From: Caldilineaceae bacterium
GTDB taxonomy: Bacteria > Chloroflexota > Anaerolineae > Caldilineales > Caldilineaceae
DNA: 53,734 nt
Direction of reading: 5' to 3'
NCBI GenBank assembly: GCA_022824025.1
Contig: JAJEBF010000046.1
Location: forward strand, 1 to 53,734
Under the pieces are notes generated by a model, which did no database searches, was not told where the DNA came from, and saw only the letters and a list, made by a program, of their open reading frames with translations. Positions 44,302 to 53,557 of this stretch are shown piece after piece; positions within the stretch are counted from its first letter, which is position 1; each line of letters opens with the position of its first letter. Made by a program: the position numbers and the translations under genes.

Positions 44302-45840
44302 TTGAACATTGTCCTTTTCATGGTGGACCAGCTCTCCGCCAAGTGGCTGGAGGGCGGATCCGCTATGGCCTGCCCGACGCCCAATCTGGATCGGCTGCGT
44401 CGGGCAGGCACTACATTCATAAACGCGTACGCCAGCAATCCTGTCTGTTGCGCTGCCCGCGCTACGCTAGCGACCGGGCTGACGAGCCGCGGGCATGGCG
44501 TTCTGCAAAACGGCTACCGACTGAACCCGGAACTCCCAACCGTGATGAGGACACTGCAGGGGGCAGGCTGGCAGACTGGGGCGTTCGGCAAGCTACATTT
44601 TGAGCCACATTACGGAGGATTTTATTCCGACTTCCACCAATACGGGTTTGACGTCGTCCACAATACGGAGGACCCGCGTGGGGGTGAGTGGCTGGACTGG
44701 GTCGAGCGAGAGCATCCGGAACACTACGAGTCTGCGCTGGCGACTGTGTGGCCTTCCTCAATCCCTGCTTTTTCCGCTTACGGCGCGCAGAAGACCGATC
44801 TTGCGAAACGCATCAGGGAGATTCGGGAAACCTTTGTGTGGGGTACTGCCGACTACCCGAACGGTACAGCACAGTACTACGTACTGCCCTTCCCGGAAGA
44901 GCTGTCCCAGACTGCGTGGATCAGCGGGCACGCACTCAGATTTATAGCGGGGGCTGACCGGAATCGCTCATTTTATGCTCATTTAAGTTACGTTCAACCC
45001 CACGGGCCATCCTGTCCACCGGCTGAGTATATGGAGCGCATAGACCCCTCCCTTATCCCGGAACCCGTTGCTCCCGAATGGACAGACGATCCGCTGGCGC
45101 CTCAGTGCTTCTTGAATGACGGATTTCGGGGCGACATTGCAGCCTGGCGCGACCGTCGCCATTTTTACCTGGCAGATGTTGCTCACTTAGACCATCAACT
45201 TGGACTGGTGCTCGACGCCCTGGAAGAGGCGGGTCTGTGGGAGGAGACAGTTCTCTTCTTTCTTTCCGACCATGGAGATCTCCTCTATGATCACGGCTTC
45301 TTTGGCAAGGCTGAACGACACTATGACGCTTGCGTTAGGATTCCCTTGATTGTTGCAGGGGGAGGAGTCCGGCAGGGACAAACGTGTGATGCCCTAGTCC
45401 AGCACGAGGACATCGTACCAACAGTCTTGGAGGTGGCGGGATTGCCACACCCGCAGTTGCCCGATCAGGGGCCTCATAAGTCGAAGGCAGCCGTTCCGGG
45501 CTTACCTGGCAAATCGCTGCTTCCCTGGTGTCGGGGTGTACGGGTCCCCAATTGGCGCGACGCTGTCTATATCGAGAGCTATAACAACACGGATAGCCGG
45601 ACGCCGTTAAACTGGGCGCGTACCATCCGTACAGATGACTGGCGTTACACGTTCTACCCGGGCGGCGCTGGTGAGCAGCTGTTTTATCATACCGACGATG
45701 TTGACGAGGCACGAAACCTTGCCGGAGAGCGCGGCCATGCAGAAACGCGCCGAGCGCTGCGTGACCGCCTCCTGGAAGAGGTCGTCATACAAGACTTTCC
45801 ACACCCGCCTAGAGACTTCATTGCTATGGGTATCCACTGA
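44302..45840 (+). CDS. Sulfatase (CxAxR signature), cytoplasmic
   Basis: A 512-residue type I sulfatase placed between the binding protein and permeases of the same importer. Metal residues D9-Q10 lie in MNIVLFMVDQ, the signature is C49-C-A-A-R53 (the CxAxR variant) before TLATG, GKLHFEP replaces GKWH, and the second metal pair is D-H in FFLSDHGDLLYDHG. The start is a TTG at 44302; the next ATG would delete the first strand and its Asp neighbourhood. No signal peptide, so desulfation occurs after import. The substrate is probably a sulfated mono- or oligosaccharide. Confidence 0.9.
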   Translation: MNIVLFMVDQLSAKWLEGGSAMACPTPNLDRLRRAGTTFINAYASNPVCCAARATLATGLTSRGHGVLQNGYRLNPELPTVMRTLQGAGWQTGAFGKLHFEPHYGGFYSDFHQYGFDVVHNTEDPRGGEWLDWVEREHPEHYESALATVWPSSIPAFSAYGAQKTDLAKRIREIRETFVWGTADYPNGTAQYYVLPFPEELSQTAWISGHALRFIAGADRNRSFYAHLSYVQPHGPSCPPAEYMERIDPSLIPEPVAPEWTDDPLAPQCFLNDGFRGDIAAWRDRRHFYLADVAHLDHQLGLVLDALEEAGLWEETVLFFLSDHGDLLYDHGFFGKAERHYDACVRIPLIVAGGGVRQGQTCDALVQHEDIVPTVLEVAGLPHPQLPDQGPHKSKAAVPGLPGKSLLPWCRGVRVPNWRDAVYIESYNNTDSRTPLNWARTIRTDDWRYTFYPGGAGEQLFYHTDDVDEARNLAGERGHAETRRALRDRLLEEVVIQDFPHPPRDFIAMGIH

Positions 45841-45990
45841 AGGGAATTGTACATTCCGAGGGAGGACTGCCCACAAGTGTGGTAGAAGATTTGATCTGCC
45901 TAGGGGCAGTGGACTTGGTCCCAGTTCCAATTCTCAGTTGGCGTTCTGAACCACAGTGATTGACAGGAATTATAGTAGGATTGAAGTACC

Positions 45991-46890
45991 ATGATGGCTT
46001 TCATCAAGACCAACCGGCAGCGGGAAGCCCTCTACGGTTGGCTGTTTGCGTTGCCTGCCATTATTGGCATGGTGGCGTTTGATGTGGGGCCGATGGTGGC
46101 TTCAGTTCTGATCGCCTTCACCGAGTGGAATGGCGTTACGCCGCCGCAGTGGATCGGTCTGGCCAACTACGAAGAAATCCTGTTCCGTGACGATCTGTTT
46201 TGGCTCTCACTGCGGATTACAACAGTCTTTGCCTTCATATCGATTCCTCTCAATCTAGTAACCGGATTTCTGCTGGCGCTGCTGTTGAACCAGAAGATTC
46301 GCGGGCAGGCTTTGATGCGTACTCTCTATTACCTGCCTTCGATCGTGCCGCTGGTTGCCGTCGCTGCGCTGTGGCGGTGGATCTTCCTCAGACGATTCGG
46401 TCTGCTGGACATCGGGTTGGCAATGATGGGCATCGAGGCGCCCGACTGGCTAGGCGACCCAAACTGGGTTTTGCCCGCCTTCATCGTGATGGGTCTTTGG
46501 GGCGTCGGCGGTGGTATGCTGATCAATCTTGCAGGACTGCAGGCGATTCCTTCGGATCTGTACGATGCCGCCTCGATCGACGGAGCTAACGCCCTTCAGC
46601 GCTTGCTCAATGTGACGGTTCCGATGATGACGCCCTTGATATTGTTCAACCTGGTGATGGGCATCATTGGGGGTCTGCAGGTATTTGTAGTCGCATTCGT
46701 GATGACAGGAGGAGGCCCCAATAACGCCTCCCTGTTCTACATGTTGCATCTTTACCACACTGCGTTTGAGTATTTTCGTCTTGGGTACGGTTCTTCCCTG
46801 GCACTGATTCTATTCCTATACATTGTGGTTTTGTCGGCGATGGTGTTCCGTTCGTCTTCGGCATGGGTCTATTACGAAGGAAGCCGCTGA
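45991..46890 (+). CDS. Sugar ABC transporter permease (MalF type)
   Basis: A 299-residue permease with six membrane segments. The coupling loop DLYDAASIDGANALQRLLN precedes VTVPMMTP, and a MTGGGPNNASLFY segment follows as in MalF/UgpA proteins. It begins 150 bases after the sulfatase and ends 27 bases before the second permease. It transports the ligand of the binding protein at 42898. Confidence 0.93.
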   Translation: MMAFIKTNRQREALYGWLFALPAIIGMVAFDVGPMVASVLIAFTEWNGVTPPQWIGLANYEEILFRDDLFWLSLRITTVFAFISIPLNLVTGFLLALLLNQKIRGQALMRTLYYLPSIVPLVAVAALWRWIFLRRFGLLDIGLAMMGIEAPDWLGDPNWVLPAFIVMGLWGVGGGMLINLAGLQAIPSDLYDAASIDGANALQRLLNVTVPMMTPLILFNLVMGIIGGLQVFVVAFVMTGGGPNNASLFYMLHLYHTAFEYFRLGYGSSLALILFLYIVVLSAMVFRSSSAWVYYEGSR

Positions 46891-46917
46891 CTCAGTTGGG
46901 TGTTCGAGGTTTCAGGT

Positions 46918-47817
46918 ATGGCGCAAGCGCTTCCGTACCACGTTAAGAGACCTGTGACTGCCGTTTGGGGCGTTCTCAGCAACCCATACAGGTTAAGAAA
47001 CCTTTTGGGAAGAATCGTCCTCTATGCGGTTCTGGTCGCAGGGGCGATACTGGTCACGATTCCATTCATCTGGTTGATTTCCAGTTCCCTCAAGCCGCAG
47101 GCTCAGCTTGTTGCCTTCCCACCTATCTGGATCCCGAAGCCAATCCTATGGGAAAACTACCCCAAAGCACTGACCGCCTTACCCTTCGGGCGGTTCATCC
47201 TCAATACCGTGATCATCGCAACAGGGGCAACGCTAGGCAGCCTGGTCAGCAGCAGCCTAGGTGCATTTGCGTTCGCACGGCTGCGCTGGCGCTTCCGGGA
47301 TGCTGTCTTTTTTGCGCTCTTGCTGACAATCATGCTTCCTGGGCAGATAACGATGATTCCCCGATTCGTTCTCTTTTCCAAGATGGGATGGGTAAACACA
47401 TATCTTCCGCTCATCGTGCCCGCCTGGTTTGCCAGCCCCTTCTATGTCTTCCTTATGCGGCAGTTCTTCATGGGGTTACCGTCCGAGCTGGATGACGCGG
47501 CCCGCATTGACGGCGCCAGCGTCTTTGGCATTTACTGGCGGATCATGCTGCCGCTGAGCAAGCCGGTGCTGGCAACGGTTGCGCTGTTCTCGGTACAGCA
47601 TCACTGGAACGCGTTTATAGGGCCGCTGATCTATCTGCATGATCTGAACAAGTTTACGGCGGCGATTGGGTTGCGTTATTTCGTCACTGATACGCAGGTT
47701 CACTACAGTTTGCAAATGGCGGCGTCAGCTGCATTTACGATCCCGATCATCGTGCTGTTCTTTGTAGGCCAGAGATACTTCATCCAAGGCATCGTGTTTT
47801 CCGGCGTGAAGGGTTAA
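46918..47817 (+). CDS. Sugar ABC transporter permease (MalG type)
   Basis: A 299-residue permease of the MalG/LacG type. It has a first helix around residues 35-55 (VLVAGAILVTIPFIWLISS), the EAA loop LDDAARIDGASVFGIYWR before IMLPLSKP, and the C-terminal QRYFIQGIVFSGVKG. I start at the ATG at 46918 (MAQALPYHV); an in-frame GTG at 46900 is possible. No ATPase gene accompanies the permeases. Confidence 0.92.
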   Translation: MAQALPYHVKRPVTAVWGVLSNPYRLRNLLGRIVLYAVLVAGAILVTIPFIWLISSSLKPQAQLVAFPPIWIPKPILWENYPKALTALPFGRFILNTVIIATGATLGSLVSSSLGAFAFARLRWRFRDAVFFALLLTIMLPGQITMIPRFVLFSKMGWVNTYLPLIVPAWFASPFYVFLMRQFFMGLPSELDDAARIDGASVFGIYWRIMLPLSKPVLATVALFSVQHHWNAFIGPLIYLHDLNKFTAAIGLRYFVTDTQVHYSLQMAASAAFTIPIIVLFFVGQRYFIQGIVFSGVKG

Positions 47818-47881
47818 TCGATCGAAGAGATGGCCAGGCGAAGACGCTCTTGCCGTTTCCAATCTTCTGTGGAGAGACAGT

Positions 47882-48736
47882 ATGGATTCATCAATTGCCA
47901 GTCCGATTCCGATGACAGAAGAGCAGAAGTTTTTCTTTGACTTACGCGGCTGGATCCTGTTACCGGGCGTGCTTTCGGAAGAGGAAATCGGTACGATGAA
48001 AGCGGAGGCCTACGGTGTTGAAACGGCCCAGAATTCTCAGTCCACGAATCCCAGACAGTCGTTTCAGGGAACGCTCCAGACGCTGCTTGACCACCCGGCC
48101 ATCGTGGGCGTACTAAGTGAGATACTGTCAGAGGATCCATTTCTGTCGGACGAGTACTATGCCTTCCGCTGCGAGAATTCGTTTATAACAGTCCGGCCGC
48201 CTGGGTGGAGCAAGCAAGAGCGCAGGGACGGCGGGTTGCCGCATGTGGTGCGCCCGCCGCAGCAGGCCAATGCGATGCGCTATCAGGCGGCCGGCGGGAA
48301 GATCTTTGCCGGTCTTACTCGTGTGGTATGGGAGCTAGAGGAGGTGAAGGCCGGGCAGGGGGGCACTTCGTTTCTCAGCGGGTCGCACAAGTCCCATTTC
48401 AGCTATGGCGGGCCTGACCGTTACCGTCCCAACATCAGCGACTCTTCCTGGGAACATAGTATTCGGGAGATGATGGAGGACTACAGCTGTCCAGCCGGCT
48501 CGGCTGTCATCTTCACCGAAAGTCTTCTCCACGCTGCCAACGACTGGACCAACCCCGACAATCCTCGCTGTGCGGTTTTCAATTGCTACAATTCGTTGTG
48601 GGCACAGTGGCACCGGCTGAATCTGGAGCACGAAATTATTGAGGCTATGCCGCCCAAACGAAGGTCGTTGTTCCGCGGCGTGTGGCAGATCGGCGGGGAG
48701 AACTACGCGTACTCGCAGGAAAATCGTAGCCTGTGA
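47882..48736 (+). CDS. PhyH-like protein with degenerate iron site
   Basis: A 284-residue member of the phytanoyl-CoA dioxygenase fold. The proximal His is present (H121 in GGLPHVVRPP) but the Asp two residues on is Val123; the distal His is H217 (ESLLHAANDW). FLSGSHKSHFSYG, the conserved loop before the distal His, is intact. GGAGAGA precedes the start, 64 bases after the permease. Its place between transporter and glycan enzymes suggests it acts on the imported sugar or its aglycone, or no longer binds iron. The role is unknown. Confidence 0.85.
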   Translation: MDSSIASPIPMTEEQKFFFDLRGWILLPGVLSEEEIGTMKAEAYGVETAQNSQSTNPRQSFQGTLQTLLDHPAIVGVLSEILSEDPFLSDEYYAFRCENSFITVRPPGWSKQERRDGGLPHVVRPPQQANAMRYQAAGGKIFAGLTRVVWELEEVKAGQGGTSFLSGSHKSHFSYGGPDRYRPNISDSSWEHSIREMMEDYSCPAGSAVIFTESLLHAANDWTNPDNPRCAVFNCYNSLWAQWHRLNLEHEIIEAMPPKRRSLFRGVWQIGGENYAYSQENRSL

Positions 48737-48831
48737 AACGAATTGTTCCGAGTCTTCGCTCCTGTAAAGGCACTGTCTGTAGATCTGGCAGAAGATGCTA
48801 ACTTTATCTCTCTCTTCAGAAAACATCCTCC

Positions 48832-49776
48832 TTGAATGGACTCCTTTTCGTGGACACAATCCCCTTTGAACTGAGGACGCCAAACTACCGCACTACCGAG
48901 CTGGCGGGAATCGGATTCGATCCGATGCTTGACAGGCAGGATCCGAGCAATGTCATCAAGGTGGGCGAGACTTTCTATGTGTGGTACACGCAGCGCCCGG
49001 CAGAAGTGGAACCGTACGCGTCGACGATCTACTTCGCCACATCTGAAGACGGCTATAACTGGATTGATCGCGGTCAGGCGCTCGACCGCGGTTCGACCGG
49101 AGCGTGGGACAGTTTCGGTGTGATTACGCCGTATGTGGCCGTGGTGGGCGGACGATACTACCTTTACTATACGGCCACGTCCGACGTTGAACCCTTCAGC
49201 ACAAATGGCACGCTGAGGCATATCGGGGTTGCCATGGCCGAGAGTCCTGCCGGCCCCTGGGTGAGAAGCGGAAGCAATCCAATCCTCAGCCCCAGCATGG
49301 ACCCTTCTCTTTACGATTCACTTGTGGTCGACGATACGCATGTCATCGTGCGAGAAGGCAGATTCTGGCTCTACTTCAAGGGGCGCAGCCCAACACTGAA
49401 ACCGAACGAGACGAAGTGGGGGCTCGCAACTTCGGACCACCCTGACGGTCCTTTCCGCAAACATGATCAGAATCCGATATTGGATAGCGGACACACGGTT
49501 TGTGTTTGGCCACACCGGGAAGGGGTGGCGGCGCTGGTGGACAACGCCGGGCCGGAGCGCTTTACGGTGCAGTATGCGGCTGACGGGATCGACTTTCGGC
49601 GTGCTGCTTCGCTGGAGTTCGTGCATACAGGCTGCGGACCCTACGACCCGGATGCATTTGCGGATACACCCTACGGCCGCGGAATCCAGTGGGGGGTCGC
49701 ACAAGAGCGCGGCGAAGGCCGCGTGTATATCGTTCGCTTTGATTGTGACCTACAAGCCGTTTCCCCAGATGGTTGA
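48832..49776 (+). CDS. GH117-like glycoside hydrolase (five-bladed propeller)
   Basis: A 314-residue protein related to the GH43/GH117 beta-propeller glycosidases. RQDPSNVIKVGETFYVWYTQ carries the first-blade Asp, then SEDGYNWIDRGQALDRG, VVGGRYYLYYTATS, DDTHVIVREGRFWLYFKG and SGHTVCVWPH. GH117 members cleave 3,6-anhydro-L-galactose or related residues from algal galactans. No signal peptide. The TTG at 48832 is weak and GTG 48850 (MDTIPFELR) may be the true start. It is paralogous to the protein at 51162 and lies one gene from a sulfatase. Substrate is inference. Confidence 0.82.
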   Translation: MNGLLFVDTIPFELRTPNYRTTELAGIGFDPMLDRQDPSNVIKVGETFYVWYTQRPAEVEPYASTIYFATSEDGYNWIDRGQALDRGSTGAWDSFGVITPYVAVVGGRYYLYYTATSDVEPFSTNGTLRHIGVAMAESPAGPWVRSGSNPILSPSMDPSLYDSLVVDDTHVIVREGRFWLYFKGRSPTLKPNETKWGLATSDHPDGPFRKHDQNPILDSGHTVCVWPHREGVAALVDNAGPERFTVQYAADGIDFRRAASLEFVHTGCGPYDPDAFADTPYGRGIQWGVAQERGEGRVYIVRFDCDLQAVSPDG

Positions 49777-49800
49777 CTATGGCTTAGGGGAACTACCTCA

Positions 49801-51126
49801 ATGACCGACCGTCCAAACGTTTTGTTCGTTCTCAGTGATCAGCATCGTTACTGTTCGTTGCCGGGCGTGGACGGCTGCGAGGTGCTTGCACCCAACCTGG
49901 AGCGACTACAGCGGGCGGGAACATCGTTCGTGAATTGTTACAGCAACTATCCTGTGTGCGCGCCGGCGCGCGGCATGCTGATTAGCGGGCGCTGGCCCAG
50001 CGACACCGGTGTTGTCAACAATTTGTCCGAATTGGATCCGTCAGATTCCTCATTGGGCGCTGCCTTTGCTCGAGGCGGGTACCAGACCTGTTTCATTGGG
50101 AAATGGCATCTCCACGCGGGGCCGCCAGCGACGATTGACGGCAACGACCGGTATATTCCTCCGGGTCCGGGCCGGCACGGGTTTGAGCGCATGAGTGTAT
50201 GGACTGAGACGAATCGGCACTGGGACAGCCTGCGTTACGAAGAAGGAAGCGGGGCTGCGGTCCGTTTGCGCGGCTACAACGCCACATTGATGACCGATGA
50301 GGCGCTTGAATTCTTGCGTGACCGGGATACTGACCGTCCGTTTTTGCTCTTTCTCAGCCTGAATCCGCCCCATCCTCCACTTGACGACGCGCCTGGGGAA
50401 TTTCTGCGCCTCTATGCCGGCCGCGGTTTGTCCATGCGGGAAAACGTACCGGAGGCGCTGGCTTCGGACAAGCAGCTGGTTCCGGCGGGGGCTCATCGTA
50501 ACCAGGTGACGATGACACTGCAGGAGCAGATGGGCCAATACTATGCCCACATCAGCGCTGTGGACGCTGAGGTAGGGAGACTGGTCACGGCGCTGGAAGA
50601 AGCGGATGCACTCGACAATACTTTGATAGTGTACAGCTCTGACCACGGGGATATGCTAGGCTCACATGGACTGCTGCGCAAGGGGGAATTCTACAAAGAA
50701 TCTGCCCAGGTTCCGCTCGTTCTGTCATGGCCAGGGCGGATCGGGGCCGGTCAAGAAAACGAGATGCTGCTCGGTCTGATAGATGTTTATCCAACTCTGA
50801 TTGGGCTATGCGGACTGCCCGTGCCTGTTGGCGCCAGGGGAGAAGATCACTCGGCAGGTGTGTTGAGGGGAGACAGTGCTGGCTCGCGCTTCGTGCTCCA
50901 TTTCAGCACCGGTCAAAGGGACCCGGCATTCCGATCGGGGCAGCGCGGGCTGCGTACGCTTCGCCATCTCTACGTCACTGACGGAAGCAAAGAGGAGCTC
51001 TTCGACACATTGGACGACCCATTCGAGATGCGAAACCTTGCGGGGGATGGGACCCATGCCGACCTGAGGCAAATGCTGGCTGAGTGCCTTCAGTACAACT
51101 TGCCTCCTGAAATGACGTTACGTTAG
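49801..51126 (+). CDS. Sulfatase, type I, cytoplasmic
   Basis: A 441-residue formylglycine-dependent sulfatase. D13-Q14 in LSDQH, the canonical signature C53-A-P-A-R57 followed by GMLISG, GKWHLHAG, and the second metal pair in YSSDHGDMLGSHG. The following GLLRKGEFYKESAQVPL is typical of family S1 enzymes that act on carbohydrates. It lacks a signal peptide and is flanked on both sides by GH117-like genes with gaps of 24 and 35 bases, so all three are surely cotranscribed and probably attack the same sulfated glycan fragment. Confidence 0.93.
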   Translation: MTDRPNVLFVLSDQHRYCSLPGVDGCEVLAPNLERLQRAGTSFVNCYSNYPVCAPARGMLISGRWPSDTGVVNNLSELDPSDSSLGAAFARGGYQTCFIGKWHLHAGPPATIDGNDRYIPPGPGRHGFERMSVWTETNRHWDSLRYEEGSGAAVRLRGYNATLMTDEALEFLRDRDTDRPFLLFLSLNPPHPPLDDAPGEFLRLYAGRGLSMRENVPEALASDKQLVPAGAHRNQVTMTLQEQMGQYYAHISAVDAEVGRLVTALEEADALDNTLIVYSSDHGDMLGSHGLLRKGEFYKESAQVPLVLSWPGRIGAGQENEMLLGLIDVYPTLIGLCGLPVPVGARGEDHSAGVLRGDSAGSRFVLHFSTGQRDPAFRSGQRGLRTLRHLYVTDGSKEELFDTLDDPFEMRNLAGDGTHADLRQMLAECLQYNLPPEMTLR

Positions 51127-51161
51127 GGTTGCGGACATAGGGACCTCTGAAGGGAGTCCTG

Positions 51162-52070
51162 ATGGCGAGTGGACAGACGGTAGGATTCGAATACAGCGAG
51201 GCTATCGGATTGGGTTACGAACCGGGGGTCACCCGGCGGGACCCCAGTTGTGTTATCTGCGTGGACGGGCTGTTCCACGTATGGTATACGAAGACACCCT
51301 ACGGGCCGTCCGGCTACGACGCGACTGTTTGGCACGCCACGTCTGAGGATGGCGTTCGCTGGGATGAGAGGGGGGAGGCGCTTTCCCGCGGCGCAGAAGG
51401 TGAGTGGGACGAACAAAGCGTGTTCACGCCCAACATTCTGGTCGCCGATGGCCGCTTCTTTCTTTTCTACACTTCGGTGGAAAAGCCTTACACGGAGGAG
51501 GCGCTCACTGCCATTGGCGTCGCCTGTGCCAGTTCACCGGATGGGCCGTGGGTGAAATACGCCGAGAATCCCGTGTTGGGCACGGGACCGGACGGGAGCT
51601 GGGACAGTCACCGGGTTGATGACTCTTGTCTTATTGTGCGCGGTGGGTTGTACTGGATGTACTACAAGGGACGGCAGATGGGTCTTAGTCCGCGTGAAAC
51701 GAGGATGGGGCTTGCCGTTGCCGAACAGCCTATGGGGCCGTACAGGAAGGCGCCGGAGAATCCACTGATTGAGGGCGGCCATGAGGTCTGCGTGTGGCGG
51801 CAGGGCGAGGGCGTAGCCGCGCTTGTTCAGCCAAATGGGCCGGAGGGAGGTACGCTTCAGTACAGCCAGGATGGTATTCAGTTCCATCGGATAGCTGAGG
51901 CCAGACCTCCGCAAGCCCCGGGACCTTATAGAGCCGATGACTTTGATGACGAGCCGACCAACACAGGGTTCGAGTGGGGGCTGCATATTGGCCTGCGGTC
52001 TCGCCCGTTGCCATTTTTGGAGCGTTTCACCTGCTTGGATCTTGCCGAAGACTGGCATCAGTCCGACTGA
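51162..52070 (+). CDS. GH117-like glycoside hydrolase (second copy)
   Basis: A 302-residue propeller glycosidase. TRRDPSCVICVDGLFHVWY, GPSGYDATVWHATSEDGV, GEWDEQSVFTPNILVADGR and FFLFYTSV give the typical repeated blades with conserved Asp, Trp and Tyr. It resembles the protein at 48832 throughout, but the blades differ enough that the two are older paralogues with possibly different linkage specificity. The start follows GAAGGGAG. No signal peptide. Confidence 0.85.
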   Translation: MASGQTVGFEYSEAIGLGYEPGVTRRDPSCVICVDGLFHVWYTKTPYGPSGYDATVWHATSEDGVRWDERGEALSRGAEGEWDEQSVFTPNILVADGRFFLFYTSVEKPYTEEALTAIGVACASSPDGPWVKYAENPVLGTGPDGSWDSHRVDDSCLIVRGGLYWMYYKGRQMGLSPRETRMGLAVAEQPMGPYRKAPENPLIEGGHEVCVWRQGEGVAALVQPNGPEGGTLQYSQDGIQFHRIAEARPPQAPGPYRADDFDDEPTNTGFEWGLHIGLRSRPLPFLERFTCLDLAEDWHQSD

Positions 52071-52219
52071 GCCACCGCCAATGTCCCGGCACCGTCACAT
52101 GAGTAGATGGATACGGGCATTTGATTCGGAGGAGACATCAGGCTCATTCTCCAGGACATTGATTTATGGTGACCCACAAGGTAGCTCGCTACTGACTTTC
52201 ATAGGCAGAGGGTTTTCTC

Positions 52220-53302
52220 ATGACTGCTTACGAATCGGCTATTCAGGAACGGAGACTGTCCGGAAATGGCTCGAATGACTCCTCCAAAGGCTTAGGGGAG
52301 CCGCTCGGCCAGAGAACGAACGCGATTCGCTGGCTTCAGAAGAAGGTAATGCAGAAGGCTGGAGAACTGCCAACAGATTTCCACAGCCGGACGGAGTGGG
52401 AGGCGTATCGTGACCGAATCCGAACTGAACTGCCTGTGACGATAGGTATCCCTGAGCTTCCACCTTTGCGTGACAGTTTGGTTCGAGCCCAAATCCAGGT
52501 AGGTTCTGAAACGGTTTGTGAGCGTGTAGACGTCTACGTGGATGATGATTACGCCATCCCCGCTTTCGTGTTTCTGCCTTCCAGTCCACCGTCGACGAAG
52601 ATGCCTGGGCTGGTCTGGAATCCTGGCTGGCCGGAAGACAAGTGGAAGCCGGCCTATCAGGCATTTGCGGTGCGGATGGCAGAGCAAGGATTTGTTGTGT
52701 TGATTCTGGACCATGCCCCGTTCGGCGAAACTTCGCCGATGAAGGACAAGGCCGACATGGGGATGTCGCTGCTCATGGGAATGGGTGAGGTGATGGGGGT
52801 TAGCCAGTTGGGGCTGCGTGCAGCAGAGACGATGCGAGCCGGCGAGTACTTGCGTGCGAGGTCCGACGTCGACGGGGATCGGGTGGCTATCTCCGGTCTC
52901 TGCCAAGGAGGCATGGATACGTGGCTGGTGGCGGCGCTAGATGAACGGTTCTGCGCCGCGGCGCCGTTATGCGCCGCTACCACGTTTGAAATCCATATGG
53001 TTGAAATGGCATCGTACTTCGCCAACGCCGACCCGTCGCCATTTCCGTTCGGCATCCTGAACGTGTGTGACATCCAACACTTGCATGCGGCAATCGCACC
53101 GCGACCGCTCCTGGTGCGGGCCAACCTGGGGGACCAGTGGTGGCCTGTCAGCGGGTTCGACGAGGTTGAAAGGCTGTCTCGGCAGGTGTATCGATTATAC
53201 GAGGCCGAAGACAGGGTTGATTTTCGGGCAGAGGTGCATGAACACAACCTCACCGGTCCCTTTGCCGATGCCCTCGAAGCGTTCCTAGTACAGTACGTCT
53301 AG
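52220..53302 (+). CDS. Alpha/beta hydrolase with cysteine nucleophile (esterase/DLH-like)
   Basis: A 360-residue alpha/beta hydrolase resembling acetyl-xylan-esterase-like and dienelactone hydrolase families. The nucleophile elbow is G226-L-C228-Q-G-G231, with Cys where esterases have Ser; D305 (LGDQWWP) and H340 or H342 (VHEHN) would complete the triad. The core is preceded by about 85 residues including NAIRWLQKKVMQKAG. No signal peptide. It follows the second GH117-like gene after about 150 bases. It may remove acyl groups from the imported sugar or open a lactone such as a sugar-acid lactone. Confidence 0.85.
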   Translation: MTAYESAIQERRLSGNGSNDSSKGLGEPLGQRTNAIRWLQKKVMQKAGELPTDFHSRTEWEAYRDRIRTELPVTIGIPELPPLRDSLVRAQIQVGSETVCERVDVYVDDDYAIPAFVFLPSSPPSTKMPGLVWNPGWPEDKWKPAYQAFAVRMAEQGFVVLILDHAPFGETSPMKDKADMGMSLLMGMGEVMGVSQLGLRAAETMRAGEYLRARSDVDGDRVAISGLCQGGMDTWLVAALDERFCAAAPLCAATTFEIHMVEMASYFANADPSPFPFGILNVCDIQHLHAAIAPRPLLVRANLGDQWWPVSGFDEVERLSRQVYRLYEAEDRVDFRAEVHEHNLTGPFADALEAFLVQYV

Positions 53303-53557
53303 CCGAGCGACCAGGCCAATTCGCCTGCATTTCTACAGAAAGAGTTCACCCTGAGGGGTTCGGGCGATTGCGTGGACGGGACGATGCCCAAAGCTTGAAG
53401 GGCTGGCCATGCTTACCTGCAGATGATCGTTCGCGCACTACAAGAGAAATTTCGGCTTGAGCCGGGGCAGGTTGCGGCGGGAAACAGTTAAGAGGACGAA
53501 AGGAACTCGTTCGGCATTCATTTTTGCAAGGTTATGTGAAGGAGCAAGGCACAACAG

